Origin: Janthinobacterium sp. 1_2014MBL_MicDiv
Lineage (GTDB): Bacteria > Pseudomonadota > Gammaproteobacteria > Burkholderiales > Burkholderiaceae_D
Length of the DNA: 64,000 nt
Reading direction: 5' to 3'
Assembly (NCBI RefSeq): GCF_001865675.1
Contig: NZ_CP011319.1
Coordinates: 186,001-250,000, forward strand
Under the pieces are notes generated by a model. It saw nothing but the letters and a program-made list of their open reading frames with translations. It was not told the origin of the DNA and did no database searches. Positions 26,462 to 34,747 of this stretch are shown one piece after another (within the stretch, counting starts at the first letter, position 1; every line of letters begins with the position of its first letter). The translations under genes and the position numbers were made by a program.

Positions 26462-27758
26462 CTGGCTGCAGTGGACCGGTGTGTTCTGGAACCGGGTGTC
26501 TCAAACAGTCATCAAAGGCTTGTCGAAAGATGTTCCTGCATCGTTCTTGCAAGAAGCCACCTTGTTGCCCCTGGGGCCTGAAAAGTCATTCCTCAAGCGG
26601 CATGCCGCCAAATCCTCGTCGAACGGCAAGCTGGACGCTGCTATTGAACTGTTCAAGTCTGAGCCGGGGATCGGGATCTCCATTTCTGACCTCGATAATC
26701 ACGACTACTTGTTCGCGGTGCAGAACGGCATTGTCGATTTGAAGACAGGCAATTTCTTGCCCCCAGACCCAGCCCTGCTCATCACTCAGGTGGCTGGTAC
26801 AGTCTTCGATAAAAATGCTAATTGTCCGCGTTGGGAAAAATTCCTTGATCAAGTAATGGGGGGAGATCCTTCGCTCTCGATCTACTTGCAGCGCGCTATT
26901 GGCTATGCAATGACTGGCTCTATCAAAGAACAATGTTTGTTTTTTGCCTACGGCTTTGGCGCTAATGGCAAGTCGACATTTCTGAACGTCGTCCGCGCCT
27001 TGTTCGGTGACTTGGGCATGCAATCTTCTTCCGAAACATTGATGGAAACCAAGCGTTCAAGTAGCGGTACCTCCCCCGATATTGCACGGCTGCGCGGAAA
27101 ACGCTTTGTTTCGATGAGCGAGACTGACGATGGGCGTCACCTTAACGAAGGCATGCTGAAGTCCCTCACCGGTGGTGATCCTATCATTGCACGCGATCTG
27201 TATGAAAGCATCTTCGAGTTCAACCCTACGCACAAGTTTTTTCTTGCATCGAACCATAAGCCAACGATCAAGGGTACGGATCATGGCGTATGGCGCCGTA
27301 TCCGTCTGATCCCGTTCAACGTCACTATCAGCCCAGAACAACGCAATCCGAATCTGGAAGCTGAGTTGCGTGAAGAGTTGCCAGGTATTTTGAACTGGGC
27401 CATTAAGGGCTGCTTGGCGTGGCAACAGGACGGCATGACGACACCTAAGGCCATCGAACAGGCCACTAAGGAGTATCGCGACGACATGGATATCGTTGGT
27501 TCGTGGATCAGTGAATTCTGCGAAGTTGGTGTCTTTGAGGAGATGAAATTTGACGCTGCATATAAGTCATTTGATCCTTGGTGCAAGGAAAATTACAACT
27601 TTTCTTTCTCCAAGAAGCGTCTGGGACAAATGTTGACCGAACGTGGCTTCGAGGCAATTAATCGTGGAGGGCGCATCTATAAAGGTATTTCTATCTCTAA
27701 AAAGCTGAACGATGCATTCCGGTCCGATCTGGGTGATGAAGGGCAGATTACTTGGTGA
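26409..27758 (+). CDS. P4-family SF3 helicase / D5-like primase C-terminal half
   Basis: A 449-residue segment in the frame +1 to the primase half. D5_N-type region first, then Walker A GANGKSTFLNVVRALFG, Walker B-like SMSETDDGRHLNE, sensor FLASNHKP and arginine finger GVWRRIRLIPF, then a winged-helix tail. This is the hexameric replicative helicase of phages, satellites and plasmids. In relatives both halves form one protein of about 730 residues. Here they would be joined only by a +1 frameshift or loss of one A from the A6 run. ATG 26409 could start the helicase on its own, but there is no ribosome site. Confidence 0.88.
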   Translation: MAELHGARLRYLLETKDSWLQWTGVFWNRVSQTVIKGLSKDVPASFLQEATLLPLGPEKSFLKRHAAKSSSNGKLDAAIELFKSEPGIGISISDLDNHDYLFAVQNGIVDLKTGNFLPPDPALLITQVAGTVFDKNANCPRWEKFLDQVMGGDPSLSIYLQRAIGYAMTGSIKEQCLFFAYGFGANGKSTFLNVVRALFGDLGMQSSSETLMETKRSSSGTSPDIARLRGKRFVSMSETDDGRHLNEGMLKSLTGGDPIIARDLYESIFEFNPTHKFFLASNHKPTIKGTDHGVWRRIRLIPFNVTISPEQRNPNLEAELREELPGILNWAIKGCLAWQQDGMTTPKAIEQATKEYRDDMDIVGSWISEFCEVGVFEEMKFDAAYKSFDPWCKENYNFSFSKKRLGQMLTERGFEAINRGGRIYKGISISKKLNDAFRSDLGDEGQITW

Positions 27759-27830
27759 CGAAGAGAGGTGCTGAAAATTACAGCATGCTGTGGCTGTTGA
27801 ACTAGGCACCTTCCTTCAATTGGTTCTGTT

Positions 27831-27864
27831 GCACCTTCCACCACATATGGCGGAAGGTGCTTGT
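27831..27864 (+). terminator. Hairpin between helicase and integrase
   Basis: GCACCTTCC and GGAAGGTGC form a 9-bp stem around 12 bases, followed by TTGT. A third copy of the arm, GGCACCTTCC, lies at about 27805, and the palindrome ACAGCATGCTGT at 27780-27791. The hairpin should limit read-through into the integrase. Confidence 0.6.
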
Positions 27865-27890
27865 CATTCAAACAAAAAATCGAGATCACG

Positions 27891-29030
27891 ATGGCCCTTC
27901 ACAAACGGCAAAATAGTAGTAACTGGTACTACGCGTTCCAGGTTAAAAACAAAAAATATGTAGGCAGCACCGGCACGGCAAATAAAACCAAGGCCTTGCA
28001 GGTGGAGCGTGAAATGCGCAATAAAATCCATAGCGAAACCTACCTCGGCGAATCAGAGGAAATCTCGCTGCGTGATGCAGTGTTGAAATATCTGGAACCA
28101 CGCATGCAGTATTCGTACTATCGCGGCATGGAATCGATCTCGCGTAAGATGTTCGGCAGCAAACGTGATCCGAAAACGAAGAAAGAAAATCCATGCTACG
28201 GTCTGCCAGCGACCCTGTTTTTGCATGAGATCCAGACCAAGCACATCGAGCGCTTGGTAGCGAAGCGGAAGGCCGAAGGTGACAAGCCTGCGACCATCAA
28301 GCATGAGATCGGCCTTATTAGCTCGACGCTGCGCGAGATGCAACGGCTGGGGTACAAGACCAATCGCGACGTGGTGTTTCCGCAGCTGAAAACCTCGTAT
28401 CGCTTACGCTATCTGGATTCCAACGATGAGGCTGCATTGCTGCGTGAACTCGATCCGAACACGGTGAGAAGCGGCGTTAAAACGCTAGAAGCACGGACAC
28501 CAGAGATGCAGCGCAACATTCAAGATAACTACGATCTCGTGATCATGCTTCTTGATACCGGCTGCCGATATTCCGAAGCTGCGAACCTGCCATGGACGGC
28601 TGTTAATTTGGAGGCCGGAACCTTGAACATCTATCGCAGCAAGGTCAACAATGAAGATGTGCTGTTCATGACGGATCGGCTGCGCGAAGTAGTGCTGCGT
28701 CGTCATGCAGATCGCCGGCCAGATGCACGCTACCTCTTTGAAAACAAGTTAGGCACAGCACGCGGCTATGCGGCGCAGGCGATCAAGAAGGCAATGGATC
28801 GCGCAGGAATGAACGATCCTGATGTGGTGAAGGAGAAGGGCGGCAAGGTCACGATGCATACACTGCGGCACTCCTACGCCAGCAAGCTGGTCAAGAATGG
28901 CGTCAGCCTATTTGAGGTCTCAGTTCTACTTGGTCACAGCGATCCGAAAATGACACAGCGCTATGCCCACCTTGCGCCGAACGACGCCAGCAAGAAGGCC
29001 GTGGGCATCATCAATGCGCTGCAAGGCTAG
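27891..29030 (+). CDS. Tyrosine recombinase (site-specific integrase) of element 1
   Basis: A 379-residue phage-type integrase. An N-terminal arm-binding/SAM-like part is followed by the catalytic domain with Arg in LLDTGCRYSEAANLPW, the HxxR box MHTLRHSYASKLV, His in LLGHSDPKMTQ and the Tyr nucleophile in RYAHL. All catalytic residues are present, so it could be active and is the likely agent for the tRNA-Gly att sites. ATG 27891 is chosen for GAGATCACG just upstream. It sits right after the replicase, far from both ends of the element. Confidence 0.95.
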   Translation: MALHKRQNSSNWYYAFQVKNKKYVGSTGTANKTKALQVEREMRNKIHSETYLGESEEISLRDAVLKYLEPRMQYSYYRGMESISRKMFGSKRDPKTKKENPCYGLPATLFLHEIQTKHIERLVAKRKAEGDKPATIKHEIGLISSTLREMQRLGYKTNRDVVFPQLKTSYRLRYLDSNDEAALLRELDPNTVRSGVKTLEARTPEMQRNIQDNYDLVIMLLDTGCRYSEAANLPWTAVNLEAGTLNIYRSKVNNEDVLFMTDRLREVVLRRHADRRPDARYLFENKLGTARGYAAQAIKKAMDRAGMNDPDVVKEKGGKVTMHTLRHSYASKLVKNGVSLFEVSVLLGHSDPKMTQRYAHLAPNDASKKAVGIINALQG

Positions 29031-29039
29031 ATGAGTCTG

Positions 29040-29068
29040 CGCGGCAGGAAGCATCAATTTCTGCCGCG
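29040..29068 (+). terminator. Hairpin terminator after the integrase
   Basis: CGCGGCAG and CTGCCGCG form an 8-bp stem, extended by GAA/TTT, followed by TTGCCTTTTC. It lies 10 bases after the integrase stop. Confidence 0.65.
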
Positions 29069-29264
29069 TTGCCTTTTCGCATATACACCGCATATTTGCA
29101 GGCGTGAACGCCGAAAACACGACCGTCGATTTTTCACTATTTATCAGCGAATTAGTAGGCAGTGACTGCACGGGGGTAAAACGGTTTTCGCCCCATGACG
29201 ATGCTTTGCCCGTCAGTTTTTTCCCTGATAAATACCTCACCAACTTACTAAGCAGGAGCGGCCT

Positions 29265-29660
29265 ATGCCACAATTTTTACAGAACATCGACCAGATCAGT
29301 CGTGCCAAGCAACGAGATGTGCTTGGCTTAGAATTTTTCGGATTTCAAGGTCACTACGCAGCAAACCCCATGCGTGAAAAGATCCTTGCATGGCTTGAGC
29401 ACAAAGGCATCGCATACATGGAATGCGGAGGCTACACCAGTGAGATGCGGATGGAGTCGTATCGAGGGCAGATTTACATCGACTTGCCATACGATGTTGT
29501 GGACCCGGCTTACTTAGAGCTGGAAGCGTACCTGGAAGATGCAGATGGCACGATGCGGTGGGATGGGGTGAGGTTCACACTTTACACACTGGGCTATTGC
29601 ATGAAAAATGCTCATCATGATGAGCCTGGCTTTTGGGAACGTTGGGCAGAAGGATTTTAA
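29265..29660 (+). CDS. Hypothetical acidic protein
   Basis: A 131-residue cytoplasmic protein; AGGAG lies 8 bases upstream of ATG 29265. The body is acidic (YIDLPYDVVDPAYLELEAYLEDADG) and ends in an aromatic tail GFWERWAEGF. No family is recognised. Small acidic proteins in phages and satellites are often anti-defence or regulatory, which is only a guess here. It is transcribed towards the leftward cluster 29772-30850. Confidence 0.65.
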   Translation: MPQFLQNIDQISRAKQRDVLGLEFFGFQGHYAANPMREKILAWLEHKGIAYMECGGYTSEMRMESYRGQIYIDLPYDVVDPAYLELEAYLEDADGTMRWDGVRFTLYTLGYCMKNAHHDEPGFWERWAEGF

Positions 29661-29771
29661 TGCAGGTACGACGTTATCATTGCGAATAAAATGATAACGT
29701 CATTGTTGTGGATGAACCAATTCACTGTAAATAATGCAGTATCTAATGCCATTAATTTCTATATGTTCGTT

Positions 29772-30062
29772 TCAGAAAATAGGCAGTTTTTCTCGATAAA
29801 TCAGAGCAACGACAACGCAAACAGAAAATGCTGACCACCATAAAAACTCCGGCATATCTCCTATGGTAACTGCAACAAGTATTAAAAATGGTATGTATAA
29901 CATAAATGTGTGAAAAACCCACGTAACCATAAACGTCAATAAAGGCTGTATTTCAGAAATATCTGCGCCATGCTCTGCAAAGTATGCACTAAGGTCTGAG
30001 CGGCAATGTGGGCATATTTCAGCGATCATTGAAATTTCGCCGCGACAATGTGGACATTTCAT
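29772..30062 (-). CDS. Zinc-ribbon membrane protein
   Basis: A 96-residue protein. The N-terminus MKCPHCRGEISMIAEICPHC holds two CPxC knuckles of a zinc ribbon, followed by two membrane helices at about 44-68 and 71-90. AAGGAAC lies 8 bases upstream of the ATG. Function unknown. It is the last of three leftward small genes (30850, 30412, 30062) that share a control region with the repressor at 31001. Confidence 0.75.
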   Translation of the reverse strand: MKCPHCRGEISMIAEICPHCRSDLSAYFAEHGADISEIQPLLTFMVTWVFHTFMLYIPFLILVAVTIGDMPEFLWWSAFSVCVVVALIYREKLPIF

Positions 30063-30109
30063 ATTTTTTGTTCCTTCAAATTTTTATACGAAAACTCTGT
30101 TAAATATTG

Positions 30110-30412
30110 CTACGAAGCCATTACGAGTTTTCGATCTTTCGTGACAACCACGTTCGAGCAGTCGAGCACTTGTATACGTGCGCCAGCATGCAAAGGTCCT
30201 GCTGTCCAGTTTTCGTATAGATCACCATCGCAGCGATACTTGAACTTGGTTCCTGTAAATCGCAGGTCAGGCAGTGGGCCACAGCGATTACAGGGAACCT
30301 CCACGTACTGAGGACTGACCTCGATAACTTCTACGAACCGAAGACGCGGCTGCTGGGCCGCGCTGGTGGACATCGTCAGTGACAATGCGAGTAACGCAAA
30401 TCTGACGCGCAT
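30110..30412 (-). CDS. Small secreted protein
   Basis: A 100-residue protein with a signal peptide (MRVRFALLALSLTMSTSAAQ) and a mature part with three Cys (PCNRCG, RCDGD, LDC), which may form a disulfide in the periplasm. AAGGAT lies 8 bases upstream of its start. No family recognised. It lies between two zinc-ribbon membrane protein genes in the same orientation. Confidence 0.7.
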   Translation of the reverse strand: MRVRFALLALSLTMSTSAAQQPRLRFVEVIEVSPQYVEVPCNRCGPLPDLRFTGTKFKYRCDGDLYENWTAGPLHAGARIQVLDCSNVVVTKDRKLVMAS

Positions 30413-30505
30413 GTGCAGGTATCCTTTTTGATCAAGGTGGCGTGTCGCCGCCGATATGTGCAGTGCTCAACAAGAGCCGGCTAACAAGGCGGGTGTTAGT
30501 CGGAT

Positions 30506-30850
30506 TTACTTTCCGCCTAGCGCTGCATTGCAGTTCGGGCATTCGTACGTCTTCACTGAGCCAGTCGTGAAGATGGCGACGCCGAGACCGACGATTGCGT
30601 GCAGCCACAATGGCAGAATTGATGAACCCTTCATTGACAGGACGATGTCGACAAATCCCAGGATGGCGAGAGCAATAACGAGGTAGGTCAGCGACTTCTT
30701 TGACGAAACACGATTTGTTTTCTGCGCTACGCCCATCATTCCTACATAGCCGCATTCTAAGCACGTCAATTGCTCATGCTCACTGTACTTGGCTAAGTTC
30801 GCCCGGACATGCTCCGGCAGCACTGTCATTCCCTGATTACTCTGATTCAT
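30506..30850 (-). CDS. Zinc-ribbon membrane protein with two CxxC pairs
   Basis: A 114-residue protein: an N-terminal CLECGYVGMMG pair, two membrane helices at about 54-70 and 79-97, and a C-terminal CPNCNAALGGK pair. The two pairs may join into one zinc site on the cytoplasmic face. It starts opposite the repressor gene at 31001, with the paired operators in between, so it is probably a repressor target. Confidence 0.75.
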   Translation of the reverse strand: MNQSNQGMTVLPEHVRANLAKYSEHEQLTCLECGYVGMMGVAQKTNRVSSKKSLTYLVIALAILGFVDIVLSMKGSSILPLWLHAIVGLGVAIFTTGSVKTYECPNCNAALGGK

Positions 30851-30925
30851 GTGGTCTCACTTCCGCCGTGAAGATAGGCATTGAATTGCTGGAATTGGAC
30901 GGCAGCGATGCCGATGAGAACATTT

Positions 30926-30978
30926 TATAGTAACTATGAGTTATTGTGCAACGTCAATATTTCTACATAGTTACTATG
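30926..30978. promoter_or_regulatory. Paired palindromic operators between divergent genes
   Basis: ATAGT-A-ACTAT (30927-30937) and CATAGT-T-ACTATG (30966-30978) are perfect palindromes with centres 40 bp apart, about four helical turns. The second overlaps a putative -10 of TTGTGC-17-CATAGT facing the repressor gene. A third palindrome, GGTAGC-GT-GCTACC (30985-30998), abuts the ATG at 31001. Confidence 0.6.
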
Positions 30979-31000
30979 GTAGTCGGTAGCGTGCTACCAC

Positions 31001-31441
31001 ATGCAAAACACCAACGAAAACCTTCGCTTAGAGTTCAGCGAACGGCTGAAAAAAGAGTTCACCCGTGCTGGCTTACCTATCTCCAGTCCCACAGAGATTG
31101 CTAGGCAATTTAGTGAGCTTTATCCCGAGAACAAGATTGCCGCGCAAACGGTGCGCAAGTGGCTCCTGGCCGATGCAATACCTACACAGGCGAAGTTGAT
31201 GAGTCTGGCGGAATGGCTAGAGGTGTCAGCTGAGTGGCTGCGTTTTGGCACAGGCAAGCGTCGAGCTGCGAAGGCCAGCGGTAAACCTGCTGAAAGTGAA
31301 GTTGGTGTTGTGGTGGTCGGCAAGAATCAAGCGGCGATAGTGCCGGTGGTCGAGCTTCTTGCGAAACTGTCGCCGAAGAACATTCGCATGGTAGAGAGTA
31401 TTGTTCGCTGCGTTCTCACTAGCCAGGAAAATGGCTCGTAG
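31001..31441 (+). CDS. Phage-type repressor (HTH regulator)
   Basis: A 146-residue protein with an N-terminal helix-turn-helix: PTEIARQFSELYP, then IAAQTVRKWLLADAIPTQAK and LAEWLEVSAEWLRFG, the pattern of prophage C1/CI-like DNA-binding domains. The C-terminal part lacks a LexA-type protease motif and ends VVELLAKLSPKNIRMVESIV, shared with the protein at 35063. No Shine-Dalgarno is seen; the ATG follows a palindrome directly, so initiation may be leaderless or controlled. Confidence 0.85.
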   Translation: MQNTNENLRLEFSERLKKEFTRAGLPISSPTEIARQFSELYPENKIAAQTVRKWLLADAIPTQAKLMSLAEWLEVSAEWLRFGTGKRRAAKASGKPAESEVGVVVVGKNQAAIVPVVELLAKLSPKNIRMVESIVRCVLTSQENGS

Positions 31442-31621
31442 CGGTGGAGGGTATGCACTGTTCGACGTTACGGGCGAATAACATAGTCAGAAAGATAATA
31501 AAATTGGACGCAGGCTAAAGATAATACAAGCGACCTACTAGCAATGCAGTCGGATAGGTCCGCTAACGGCTGCGGACATTCGAACCGAAGAGAAAGAAAG
31601 ACAAAAATTATTTTATATGAG

Positions 31622-31650
31622 TTGACCAACTGTCTTTTGTGCATCATTAT
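31622..31650 (+). promoter_or_regulatory. Putative promoter of the RT-associated ncRNA
   Basis: TTGACC, 17 bases, CATTAT (4 of 6 to consensus). Transcription would begin at about 31657, just before the structured RNA. Confidence 0.4.
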
Positions 31651-31656
31651 GTAGTG

Positions 31657-31805
31657 ACCATCCCTAGGGGAGGAACGGAGTCACTCTCATACACGGTTAC
31701 GTGCCGTGACATTGGGGAGGCAGAGTCAACTCTGCATCAACCTGAAAACTTACTTTTACTAGGTTGACTCCGTGGAAAGCCCGAGGCCCAGCTTCGGGCT
31801 TTTTG
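31657..31805 (+). ncRNA. Structured ncRNA upstream of the reverse transcriptase
   Basis: A gene-free stretch dense with helices: closing stem ACGGAGTCA (31675-31683) with TGACTCCGT (31765-31773); hairpin CACGG/CCGTG (31692-31708); hairpin GCAGAG-TCAA-CTCTGC (31720-31735); stem TCAACCT/AGGTTGA (31737-31767). An alternative pairing GAGTCAAC (31723-31730) with GTTGACTC (31763-31770) competes. A strong terminator closes it. The layout matches template or scaffold RNAs encoded beside defence reverse transcriptases. Confidence 0.6.
31776..31805 (+). terminator. Intrinsic terminator between ncRNA and RT gene
   Basis: AAAGCCCGA and TCGGGCTTT form a 9-bp stem, ending in a run of Ts. It lies 16 bases before the RT start, so most transcripts should stop here and the RT be made by read-through. 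Confidence 0.85.
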
Positions 31806-31821
31806 TCATTTTGGAGCAACC

Positions 31822-33315
31822 ATGAATTTAGAAAAACAGCTTGAGAGATATATCCGGGAAGAAGCTGAGAAGCTAATTGAGCGTCACCACACTTATCATA
31901 ACAGCCTTCACCGTGAACATGAGCGCTTGCAAAAGAGGCTGGCAGGTGCTCCAGGAAAAGTGATCATGGTGCCAGATTACTGGGATCTAGATCCTAAGTT
32001 CAATCCGTTTTACGTCCGCCGTAAATCTAAGGCTATTGCTAGATCGATAAGTCTAAAAATAAAAGACCAGTCATATATCCCCCAAACCCCCCATATAAAA
32101 GAGATAGATAAGGCCGGCGGCGGGAAGCGCAGCTTAACAATCTATCAAATACCTGATGCAGCAGTATCGCAGCTTTTCTACACCAGACTGTTGGCTAAAA
32201 ATAAACACCGGTTTAGTTCTTTTTCGTATGCTTATCGCAATGATAGGAACGTACACTTCGCCATACAAGATATTTCAGTTGACATATCGCAAGATGCCAG
32301 AACTTTCATAGCAGAGTTTGATTTTTCTGACTTTTTTGGTTCAATAGATCACATGTCACTTTTTGAGCAGTTTTCAAAAAATGGATTTTTTATAAGTGAA
32401 GAAGAAATTTTTGTAATTAAGGCATTCCTATCGATGCGGAATCGCGGAATTCCGCAAGGCACATCAATTTCTCTATTCCTAGCGAACTTGGTCTGTTGGA
32501 GCTTAGATAATAAGCTTGAAAAAGCAGGATTGAAGTTTGCGCGCTATGCCGATGACACAGTAATTTGGAGTCCAGATTACGCGTCGATTTGTCATGCGCT
32601 GGAGATAATAAATACGTTTTCCGTTCAAGCTGGCGTAGAAATAAATTCCAAAAAATCTGATGGTATTAGTCTTCTGTCGAAGGATGGCAACCGGGCGGAA
32701 ATGGTATCTAAGCCGAATTTTAGCTTCCTTGGCTACTCTATCAGCCCAGATAAAGTTTCCATAAAAAAGAAATCGGTCCAGCGCATTAAGAAGCAAATTT
32801 CATACTTATTATATAAGAACTTGATTAAGCCATTAGAATCGGCTCCTTTGAAGGCATTAGTAATTCCAAGTAATAACCGTGATCCGGCATTGTTGAGCGC
32901 AATGCTACAGGTTAGGCGATATCTTTACGGAGGGTTACTCCATAAAGAGATAATCGAATATATTCAAGGCCGAAGACCAGTAATATTGTTTAAAGGAGCA
33001 ATGAGCTTCTATCCGTTGTTGAATGATGAGAAACAGTTGAAGGAATTAGACGGTTGGTTGCTTTCGGTACTTCATAGAGCGCTAAAAAAACGAAGTGAAT
33101 TGCTCTTAACTCACAAATTCAATGTTAGAAAAAATTTTCCATTTTCGGTTCCACGCGACAAACTTGTAGTAGCCTGCCGAAGAAAATTGGTAGGTGGAAA
33201 ACCGTTGATGGAAGTTCCTAGCTTTACGCTTATTTTCAAAGCATTGAAAAAAGGATTGAACGAGCATGGTATTGAACGCGTAATGAACCCGAAATCTTTA
33301 TATTACGATTACTGA
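31822..33315 (+). CDS. Reverse transcriptase, probable defence-associated (UG/Abi-like)
   Basis: A 497-residue RT. Motif 2 KRSLTIYQIPDAAVSQLFY, motif 3 IAEFDFSDFFGSID with catalytic Asp167, motif 4 GIPQGTSISLFLANL (PQG 211-213), motif 5 FARYADDTVIW with YADD at 242-245, motif 7 FLGYSISPDKV: the active site is complete. About 190 residues after the RT core form a helical C-terminal domain. There is no maturase or endonuclease domain and no group II intron around it. An N-terminal helix-rich region (1-70) precedes the fingers. GGAG lies 6 bases upstream. It is followed after 47 bases by a HEPN-like gene. Confidence 0.92.
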   Translation: MNLEKQLERYIREEAEKLIERHHTYHNSLHREHERLQKRLAGAPGKVIMVPDYWDLDPKFNPFYVRRKSKAIARSISLKIKDQSYIPQTPHIKEIDKAGGGKRSLTIYQIPDAAVSQLFYTRLLAKNKHRFSSFSYAYRNDRNVHFAIQDISVDISQDARTFIAEFDFSDFFGSIDHMSLFEQFSKNGFFISEEEIFVIKAFLSMRNRGIPQGTSISLFLANLVCWSLDNKLEKAGLKFARYADDTVIWSPDYASICHALEIINTFSVQAGVEINSKKSDGISLLSKDGNRAEMVSKPNFSFLGYSISPDKVSIKKKSVQRIKKQISYLLYKNLIKPLESAPLKALVIPSNNRDPALLSAMLQVRRYLYGGLLHKEIIEYIQGRRPVILFKGAMSFYPLLNDEKQLKELDGWLLSVLHRALKKRSELLLTHKFNVRKNFPFSVPRDKLVVACRRKLVGGKPLMEVPSFTLIFKALKKGLNEHGIERVMNPKSLYYDY

Positions 33316-33362
33316 AAAAAATAGCCGGTCTTTAACTTGAATACCTTTAAGGAAGTCACGGC

Positions 33363-34526
33363 ATGACCTTGTTAAAAATTTACGATTGGAACGCAGTTCC
33401 GCTTGACAGCCTTACTTCTTCTTTAACTGAGGAGGAGAAAAGGTGTGTAATCGTGTCACACTACCTAAACGAAGGAACACTTTCACCGCTGACTCTCTAC
33501 TGTTATTTAAAAGCACGGTTCGGCATACCCAACGGTTTGCAAATGCTTTTTAAAAATAAGGAGAGTTCAGATAACTTAATACATTGGCACTATACGATTC
33601 GTTCAGGGGACGAAAAGTTAGATGTTGTCGGCCATACGACCCGAGTAGAATTCTATGCCCTATCAAACCATAAGTATTCAAAATATGAATGGAAGGCGCT
33701 GCTCACTGTGATAAAGGAAGATTTTAAGCGCTGTGGCAAGGAGCTGTCTACGGTCCAAAAGTCACTAGAGCATTGGTCACTGTTCATCAATCCATACCGT
33801 AGACTACGATATATTGTAGACGGACATATCGAAAATCTTAAGCGGCTTGAATTGGATAAGCTGCAGCCAGTTGGCGCAATCCAGAATGGCTATGATAAGG
33901 AAGAATTTACAAAAAAACTGAATTTATATATATCTGCTCATACCAAGGCGGCGTCTCTGTCTTCCATGATAAGAATGTCCGCGCCTGTTCTGGCCGAATC
34001 ATTTGTAAACTTGGTAATTTTTTTAACGGTGAAACCGGAGGTGAAATCTGATAGTCGAATATATAACGATTTTATTCAAAAACATATTGATATTAGATTA
34101 AAAACTCTGCCTTTATTTTGCAATGGATTTAAGAGCAAGCCTGATGACTCCATAAATCAGATTAAAGAGTTTCGGCGCTTAATGGATCGTCGCAATTTCA
34201 TTTTGCATGGAAATTTCGACCCGAATGCACTTGCAGTCGGCGACGTTTGGTTCGACCATTTAACGCCTCTTTTTAAAGAAGAGCGTATGTTTTACGAAAG
34301 AGTTACCGAGCACTCGCTAACTCACATCGAGCCTAATGAAGCATTTAAAGATATAAGTATTGTTGATGACTTTATTGAATACATTTTAAATCTTCTTGAC
34401 GATGAATCTAAGTTAAAAGTTCTTTCGTTTAAAGATCATGCTACACCTGGGTGGCTAAAATCTAAGAATAGGATTGGGCGTTTGTTCCCGGACCATTTTT
34501 CCGAGCTTTTACCAACTAAAGATTAA
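33363..34526 (+). CDS. HEPN-like protein, partner of the RT
   Basis: A 387-residue, mostly helical protein. In its second half RRNFILHGNFDP gives R277-N-x3-H282, matching the RX4-6H active site of HEPN ribonucleases, in a context (LMDRRNFILHGNF) often seen in HEPN/apoptosis-type families. AAGGAAG lies 7 bases upstream and only 47 bases separate it from the RT, so they are one operon. AbiA fuses an RT to a C-terminal HEPN domain; this could be the split form. RNase activity is inferred. Confidence 0.75.
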   Translation: MTLLKIYDWNAVPLDSLTSSLTEEEKRCVIVSHYLNEGTLSPLTLYCYLKARFGIPNGLQMLFKNKESSDNLIHWHYTIRSGDEKLDVVGHTTRVEFYALSNHKYSKYEWKALLTVIKEDFKRCGKELSTVQKSLEHWSLFINPYRRLRYIVDGHIENLKRLELDKLQPVGAIQNGYDKEEFTKKLNLYISAHTKAASLSSMIRMSAPVLAESFVNLVIFLTVKPEVKSDSRIYNDFIQKHIDIRLKTLPLFCNGFKSKPDDSINQIKEFRRLMDRRNFILHGNFDPNALAVGDVWFDHLTPLFKEERMFYERVTEHSLTHIEPNEAFKDISIVDDFIEYILNLLDDESKLKVLSFKDHATPGWLKSKNRIGRLFPDHFSELLPTKD

Positions 34527-34747
34527 TAAAATAACATTAATGAAAGAAAAAATTTCATATATCTGTATTTGAGCACAAGGTTTCTGACAAGGCCTGGTTT
34601 GTACTGAAATATGTGCATTATCTAAGTACTTATCAAATAGCAGGGTTGACGCCGATATTTTTGGAACATTACGCGCACGATTTATTTCAAAAAACCAAGT
34701 TTGGTTGACTGGCGTAATTACTGTTCCACGATGGTGAAGGCGGGCAG

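Noticed and set aside
18657..29041. 11-bp match ATGAGTCTGCG at 18657 and 29031 as an inner att pair
   Set aside because: Matches of this length are expected by chance many times in 64 kb, and it is unrelated to the tRNA core.
29104..29331. 75-residue ORF before the 29265 gene
   Set aside because: Overlaps the better-supported 29265 gene in another frame, and no AGGAG site precedes it.
31441..31821. Retron msr-msd or group II intron domains
   Set aside because: The RT lacks maturase/endonuclease domains and typical retron motifs, no domain V is seen downstream of the RT, and the RNA ends in an intrinsic terminator before the RT.
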